Assembly (NCBI GenBank): GCA_003024985.2
Contig: PXIH01S0004779.1
From: Euperipatoides rowelli
Taxonomy: Eukaryota > Onychophora > Udeonychophora > Euonychophora > Peripatopsidae
DNA: 10,440 nt
Direction: 5' to 3' (one strand)
Below the pieces are notes generated by a model. It was not told the DNA's origin, did not search any database, and saw only the letters and a program-made list of their open reading frames with translations. This document shows positions 6,401-10,440 of the stretch, piece after piece. Within the stretch, counting starts at the first letter, position 1; every line of letters begins with the position of its first letter. A program made the translations under genes and the position numbers.

Positions 6401-7733
6401 CCATCATTTCTACTATAACATGCTTTATCATGTGATATTCTTTATGACTTATTATCAAAAATAAACCTCATAAACATACTTTTTAGATTATTTAAAGTTT
6501 TTTTTCTTCACAATAAATGATGATGTTAGATAATTAAACTGTGGTGTAATTATTTTGTTAACTAATATTGCTCTTGATATATAACTGGTATAATACAACT
6601 TTTTCTGTCTTAATAGATTTGTAACTTTAGCAATTTTATCATCAAACAAATTCCATTATTTTTACAGTGCTTAATCTCCCAAATGTATACCCAATATTTC
6701 CCATGAAATTCATTCAACAGAGCTATTTTTTTTTTAATTTATTTGTTTTCAGATTCATAACATAGGACTTCTATCTATTTATTGTGGTTCCAGTAAGTTC
6801 TTGAAAATGTTGAAAATCTTCATCGCCCTGTGCACATCACTCATTCCATTGCATAAAATGGTCATATCATCACAATATACAGATATCGACAACCTTTTTA
6901 ACATTCCTCTAATTTTAATCCCCTCAATCTGCCTTTTTAATACCTTCATCAGTTCCACAATATAAATCCCATACATCAATGTGCTTATTGGTGATCCCTG
7001 CAAAATTCCCTTTACTATGATTTCTTCAGGTCCAATCCTGTTATGAACCATCACCAAAACATACTTTCTCTTAAGTAAATCAATCATCGCCTCTGTCATT
7101 CTGTTTATCCCAAAATACTTTTTGATCAATTTGGCTAGATTATTTGTATCAACAGTGTCAAATGCTTTTTTAACACCTATCCTAAGCATCATTGGCTCCA
7201 AATCTAGCTCATCATGCCCATTGTCAAACACTATCTTATGTAACCATATAGCAGTATTAATCCCTCTATATTTTATATTCTTTATTTCTTCAGGAATTAC
7301 ATCATGACAATATATCGCAATCCTATTGTACAGTACTCTTGTTAAAATTAACGCTATCGGTCTCACATTATCAATTTCTACTGGTTCTAAATTAGTTTTT
7401 TTATTTATTATTGGTACTAACAGCGCTGAATTTTGTTCATAGCCTAATTCCTTATCACACTTTGACTCAGTGATATAATTCATTCAATCAGATAATGGTT
7501 TTAACACTACCCTACTTAATCCCTTGTACACACCAGAAGATATCCGATCCGGTCCCGGTGCAGTATCAAGCGTCAATCCATCAATTACTACTATTACTTC
7601 AACCATTGTGAATTTATGATCCATTATAGTTTGATTTCTATCCACCAATGGTGTTTTTTCAATTTTCAGAAATCCATATGGCTTCTTATCTTTTAATATT
7701 CTATAAAACAGGTTACCTGTCTTGCGATTCCAA
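6400..7733 (-). pseudogene. LINE copy B: linker end, reverse transcriptase and thumb
   Basis: One frame runs from about 7717 to 6779 with a single TGA (near 7485). It reads GNLFYRILKDKK, then APGPDRI at 7561-7541 (family PGPDGI), SALLVPIINKK, and VRPIAL fused straight to ILTRVLYNRI; about five residues usual between these are missing. Motif A reads LRIGVKKAFDTV (about 7188-7150): the catalytic Asp, normally third before KAFD, is Gly. Motif B is ILQGSPIST (about 7006-6980), and motif C is VYCDDMTIL with both Asp (6877-6866 codes YCDD). After 6779 the frame shifts; KSYVMNLKTNK and NNLKSMFMRFIFDNKS carry the thumb. RT would prime DNA synthesis on nicked target DNA; the Asp loss alone would disable it. 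Confidence 0.9.
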
Positions 7734-8003
7734 CTTTATTTAATGGTCCCTATTATGTAGTGATTCAAATTAATCTCAATAATTTCATTTACATCACATA
7801 TCCTATCGTCATATTTTAGAGCATAAATTTGAATTTTTTTTTTTTTTTACTTTGCATAGTCACACTATTTTATCCTTATTGGCAGCCATTTTTTCCACGT
7901 ATTCTAAGTTTGTTTTCAAACATATTATCTCCAATTCCTTAACCCCTCCACTTCAAATATGTCAGGATATTGCATGTTTATTCTTTCATTAATCTCTTTT
8001 GTG
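7734..8003 (-). pseudogene. LINE copy B: endonuclease-RT linker, decayed
   Basis: The minus strand between the endonuclease and RT reads like a LINE linker in several broken frames: INERINMQYPDIFEVE (about 7995-7950), ELEIICLKTNLEYVEKMAA (about 7945-7885), and, after a run of A (complement of the T run at about 7838-7850), IQIYALKYDDRICDVNEI with INLNHYIIGTIK leading in frame into the RT segment. The pattern of short charged helices and a basic GTIK.SWNRK before the RT fits the family. No catalytic motif is expected here. Confidence 0.6.
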
Positions 8004-8697
8004 TCATATATATATATTGACCCCAATTGAGAGCTTTCTTGTTTTACAGTTATTTATCATACTTCTTTTGATATCAACTTTATACATATTCCACGTTATC
8101 AGACTACTCCATTTTTTCACCTTGACTATGTCTAGTTCTAATATTAATTTGACATCATTCCCGACCTTTATCTGATTCGTTATCTGGAAATTGGTTATCT
8201 TCCTTACACTCAAACGAACTCTTCCTATATTTCCTTCTCTACCATTAATTCTTAGAACCAGACCCATATGATCAGAATTTGTTATATACTCCAACTTCAA
8301 AGACATATATTTACAAGCCTATACCGAGCAATATACTCTATCCAGTCTACTTGGCTTCAATACCTTGCCAAATCTCATATGTATACTACAATTATCTTGC
8401 ATTAATTATTGTAAATCACACATTTGCCAGAGCTTTATCTTTTCCATAAACCACAACTTTTTATAGACATTATTTATAATGGTATCCCCCACAATCATAT
8501 TTATACCTCTGAGTGTCAACAAACCACACATTTATATCATAAAATTCTTCCTCATTATAGTTATTATCGGAAAACGCACATTAATTATGTTGTACACATC
8601 ATCAAATGTCATGACTATATTAGACAATCTTTCACCTATCATAGTGATATTACTTACTAGATGTATCACTGAATGATGTATCAATACAACCATACCT
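8004..8697 (-). pseudogene. LINE copy B: AP endonuclease domain, N-terminus missing
   Basis: From 8697 the minus strand reads LGMVVLIHHS, IGERLSNIVMTFDDVYNIIN (8640-8582) and VRFPII. This matches the G..ILIH...R......Y.IINVY.P pattern of LINE AP endonucleases. After one in-frame TAA near 8535 it reads NMIVGDTIIN (near 8500-8470), the place of the GDFN motif. Farther on come KPSRLDRVYCS (about 8370-8335), the SRIDRIY motif, and ITNSDHMGLVLRI (about 8282-8245), which holds the SDH motif with the catalytic His. The open stretch ends at 8004. The domain nicks target DNA to start insertion. The first strand including the N-terminal Asn and Glu residues is absent, and stops interrupt the rest. Confidence 0.85.
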
Positions 8698-9090
8698 AAT
8701 TTGTTTTTATTTTTCTAAAATCAAACTATGTACAATAAAAGTATTTGTTTGCTCAGCTAGTTTACAAAGAAGTTTACATCCAATAAGTTATACACATAAC
8801 CTACCTTATCCTGTCCTATTCTAAAACATTTTTTGTATAGTACATCTGAAGGCAAAAGACATAGTTCTATAAATAACATTTAGTCCTGACCTGTCAGGCT
8901 TAGTTTGATCGACAGAGTTTCAGCACACCGCTTATCCTACTCCAATGAGTCCTCGTACCATTTTTACCTGATTGCCTCTATGTTCCAATGCTTCTTCAAT
9001 TCTGTCTGACTTAATCTCCCCAAATCCATTTCAAAAACCTTTTGCACCAATCCAAGATAAATGTCATTTAAACTGTCATTGCTTTAGGCA
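8698..9090 (-). other. Probable 3' end of LINE copy C
   Basis: After the C-terminal region of copy C, the minus strand has peptide-like but broken stretches (GLVQKVFEMDLGRLSQTELK at about 9045-8985, LPSDVLYKKCFRIGQDKVGY at about 8852-8795). It then ends in an A-rich stretch with AATAAA at 8712-8698, directly followed by LINE copy B. The A-rich stretch is read as the decayed tail of copy C. It shows no clear match to the 3' ends of copy B or the 4193 copy, so C is a different family or subfamily. Confidence 0.5.
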
Positions 9091-9734
9091 TTAAATATTT
9101 TTTGACATCTGAATTTCCATATGCTGTAGCCTGTATAGCAGTAAAATGATCCTTAGCCTATTATTTTCCACCAAAAATATGTTCTGCTCACTCAGCTTCA
9201 TCCCTTGCCCTTTTATTTTTCCCATAATTTCTTCATATCGTCTTTGAGAAAAATTCTCCACTTGAAGGCAATGGTCAAATAGATGTTCTTGATCTTCAAT
9301 TTGCACTCTACACAAAACACATGTCGCCTCACTCTCTTAGCAGTCCTCTTTTTTTTTTAGCAAAACTTGCGTCGGCAGTAGGTTATTTTGTAACTTCAGC
9401 CAAAAATTAAACAAATTACCATAAACTATGAGAGGTCGAGCGTACTCTAAGTTCTTTTCCTTAATTGCCTGTGTTTTCTGTGTCTCTTTCTTATGCGTTA
9501 GATCACTCAACATTTACTGTTGTCCAATTTGTTCTTTATTGCTTTATAAACCTCAGTCCAATAGCCTACAATGCTGCTATTGCTATCTCGATTAAACTGT
9601 AGAAATCTTTCAAGCATTTCCCCACTCCCCAAACTGCTTATCAAAAATTTCTATGTAGTAGACAGGCCCAGCATTACCAAATGCATTATGCCTAAACCTT
9701 CTTAGCAATTGGGTTATAGTCCTCTTATAAGCAA
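9091..9734 (-). pseudogene. LINE copy C: ORF2 C-terminal domain with zinc knuckle
   Basis: The minus strand reads RHNAFGNAGPVYYIEIFDKQ (about 9695-9630), WTEVYKAIKNKLDN (about 9570-9530), then LFNFWLKLQNNLLPTQVLL (about 9420-9365), the W..LPT..L motif. After one in-frame stop follows TCVLCRVQIEDQEHLFDHC. This is a C-x2-C-x8-H-x4-C zinc knuckle with all four ligands present (Cys codons at 9321-9310, His and final Cys at 9285-9268), better kept than in the other copies. The open stretch runs to 9091 with ENNRLRIILLLYRLQHMEIQ. Frameshifts near 9630 and a stop near 9335 break it. Related LINEs need this knuckle for retrotransposition. Confidence 0.8.
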
Positions 9735-10322
9735 TTATCTAGAACTTTCCATGCATCCATCTTTGAACAAGCTTGGCCCATTCCTTTTCAATTCAACCTT
9801 CATAAACTTTATAAAAGGCAGGAAGTACACCCACTTTGAAATAATTAATTTGTTTACTAGATCCTTTTTATCTGCCCAATTCATCCATTGTTTTTCCAAT
9901 GTCTGCATTCTCAGATTAATGTTTTCAATTAAGTTCTTGAAAGCATACTTCCTATCTACTTTTATTAACTTGTGGAAATCTATCCCTAGAATTTTTCCTA
10001 ATTTACCCCTCATGCAAGAATCTTTTCTCAGCTGTCCTTTAATGATATCATATAAGTATGATTTTGCTGCATTCACTTTAGTGCCCATTTACTCTTCAAA
10101 ATGCTTCAAAATTTTCTTAACCTCTACTACTTCTCTCTGTGTATTTACCATTATAGATGTGTCATCGATGTAATTTATTGTCTGTACTCTTTCCATTATT
10201 CCTCTTATTTTCAACCCTTTAATGGCTGAATTTATGATTTTAATGAGTTCTTTTAGATAAACCCCATACAATAACGAACTTAAGGGAGAACCCTTCAATA
10301 TACTGTCTTCTAACAGAAACAT
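9735..10322 (-). pseudogene. LINE copy C: reverse transcriptase palm and thumb
   Basis: One frame runs from about 10322 to 9735 with a single TAA near 10090. It contains SILKGSPLSSLLYGVYL (motif B, near 10295), GLKIRGIMERV, then INYIDDTSIM (motif C with both Asp, near 10170), KVNAAKSYLYD (near 10075, the KS that follows the palm), GKLGKILGIDFHK and LVNKLIISKWVYFLPF of the thumb. The wording is close to copy B (GSPISTLMYGIYIVEL, IKIRGM), so they are related families. The fingers and motif A lie beyond the 25-bp repeat junction at 10324 and are absent; the copy is 5'-truncated there. Confidence 0.88.
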
Positions 10323-10323
10323 G

Positions 10324-10398
10324 GAATTCTTTGTTTGGTATGTCATAGGAATTCTTTGTTTGGTATGTCATAGGAATTCTTTGTTTGGTATGTCACAG
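10324..10398. repeat. Three 25-bp tandem repeats
   Basis: Units start at 10324, 10349 and 10374 and read GAATTCTTTGTTTGGTATGT plus CATAG; the first two are identical and the third ends CACAG, one base different. 25 is not a multiple of three, so the array cannot keep a reading frame. It sits exactly between LINE copy C (minus) and the CR1/Jockey-type RT fragment (plus). The third unit runs on into that fragment as (N)SLFGMSQHGF, which suggests the unit came from the plus-strand element. Confidence 0.95.
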
Positions 10399-10440
10399 CA
10401 TGGTTTTAGGAGTAAAAGGTCATGTCTGACTAATCTTTTA
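10378..10440 (+). pseudogene. CR1/Jockey-superfamily LINE RT fragment, runs off the window
   Basis: On the plus strand the last 48 bases read SQHGFRSKRSCLTNLL in one open frame (10393-10440), preceded in frame by SLFGM. The motif QHGF...RSC.TNLL is a hallmark of the RT fingers region of CR1-, L2- and related Jockey-superfamily LINEs, lying just before motif A. This is a different LINE type and the opposite strand from copies A-C. Only this motif is in the window, so whether the rest is intact cannot be judged; the upstream side is lost in the 25-bp repeats. Confidence 0.8.

Larger units (their letters stand above)
5385..8697 (-). mobile_element. LINE copy B: nearly full-length ORF2 remnant (L1/Tx1-like)
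   Basis: Read on the minus strand the order is AP endonuclease (8697-8130), linker (8130-7560), RT (7560-6700), thumb (6700-6380), C-terminal zinc-knuckle region (6380-5760), 3' UTR (5760-5397) and A12 (5396-5385). This APE-RT-zinc knuckle order is that of L1/Tx1- and Jockey-type LINEs; the PGPD motif, YxDD context and C-terminus favour L1/Tx1, but this is by eye. The first 80 or so residues of the endonuclease are missing, so the copy is 5'-truncated at about 8697, where it meets the A-rich end of copy C. Stops and frameshifts are scattered throughout; the RT segment is the best preserved. Confidence 0.88.

Noticed and set aside
8424-8676. Two overlapping plus-strand open frames of 65-78 codons
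   Set aside because: Both are antisense to the AP endonuclease region of LINE copy B, where the minus strand has conserved motifs.
9709-10173. Plus-strand open frame of 154 codons, the longest on that strand
   Set aside because: It lies antisense to the well-supported RT palm and thumb of LINE copy C, and its translation shows no domain of its own.
10324-10398. CRISPR-like or satellite array
   Set aside because: Three direct abutting copies with no spacers, confined to a junction between two retroelements.

Overview
The window looks like eukaryotic, most likely invertebrate, non-genic DNA: AT-rich, with no intact host gene, no bacterial gene structure, and packed with decayed retrotransposons. 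I see nothing specific enough to name the species. An arthropod or mollusc would fit the mix of a metazoan Ty3/Gypsy element, L1/Tx1-like LINEs, a tRNA-derived SINE and a CR1/Jockey-type fragment. There is one ambiguous base (N) at 4853.

Layout, left to right. (1) 1-613: AT-rich, no gene; its right part is probably a gypsy LTR holding two perfect TATCGATA palindromes beside a TATA-like box. (2) 614-2640, minus strand: a 5'-truncated Ty3/Gypsy element reading RT, RNase H, integrase core, integrase C-terminus, a repetitive proline-rich tail and a polypurine tract, broken by frameshifts, stops and an internal integrase deletion. (3) about 2613-4090, minus: LINE remnant A (linker plus RT), fused to the gypsy RT. 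(4) 4193-4852, minus: the 3' end (ORF2 C-terminus plus 3' UTR) of a LINE, a direct repeat of the 3' end of copy B. (5) 4853-5246: unassigned AT-rich DNA. (6) 5257-5373, minus: a tRNA-derived SINE flanked by perfect 10-bp direct repeats. (7) 5385-8697, minus: LINE copy B, about 3.3 kb, in which AP endonuclease, linker, RT, thumb, zinc-knuckle C-terminus, 3' UTR and A-tail can all be followed. (8) about 8698-10322, minus: LINE copy C (RT to zinc-knuckle and 3' end). (9) 10324-10398: three 25-bp tandem repeats, leading into a CR1/Jockey-type RT fragment on the plus strand that runs off the window.

No element looks mobile now: every reading frame is interrupted, and copy B has lost the first catalytic Asp of its RT. 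The main structural theme is that all the L1/Tx1-like LINE pieces and the gypsy element point the same way (minus), and that twice an A-rich LINE-type tail directly abuts the 5'-truncated start of another LINE. I found no convincing new cellular system. The observations most worth checking are the paired DRE-like palindromes in the LTR, the in-frame 18-bp repeat in the gypsy pol tail, the head-to-tail LINE order, the SINE, and the repeat-bearing junction at the right edge.
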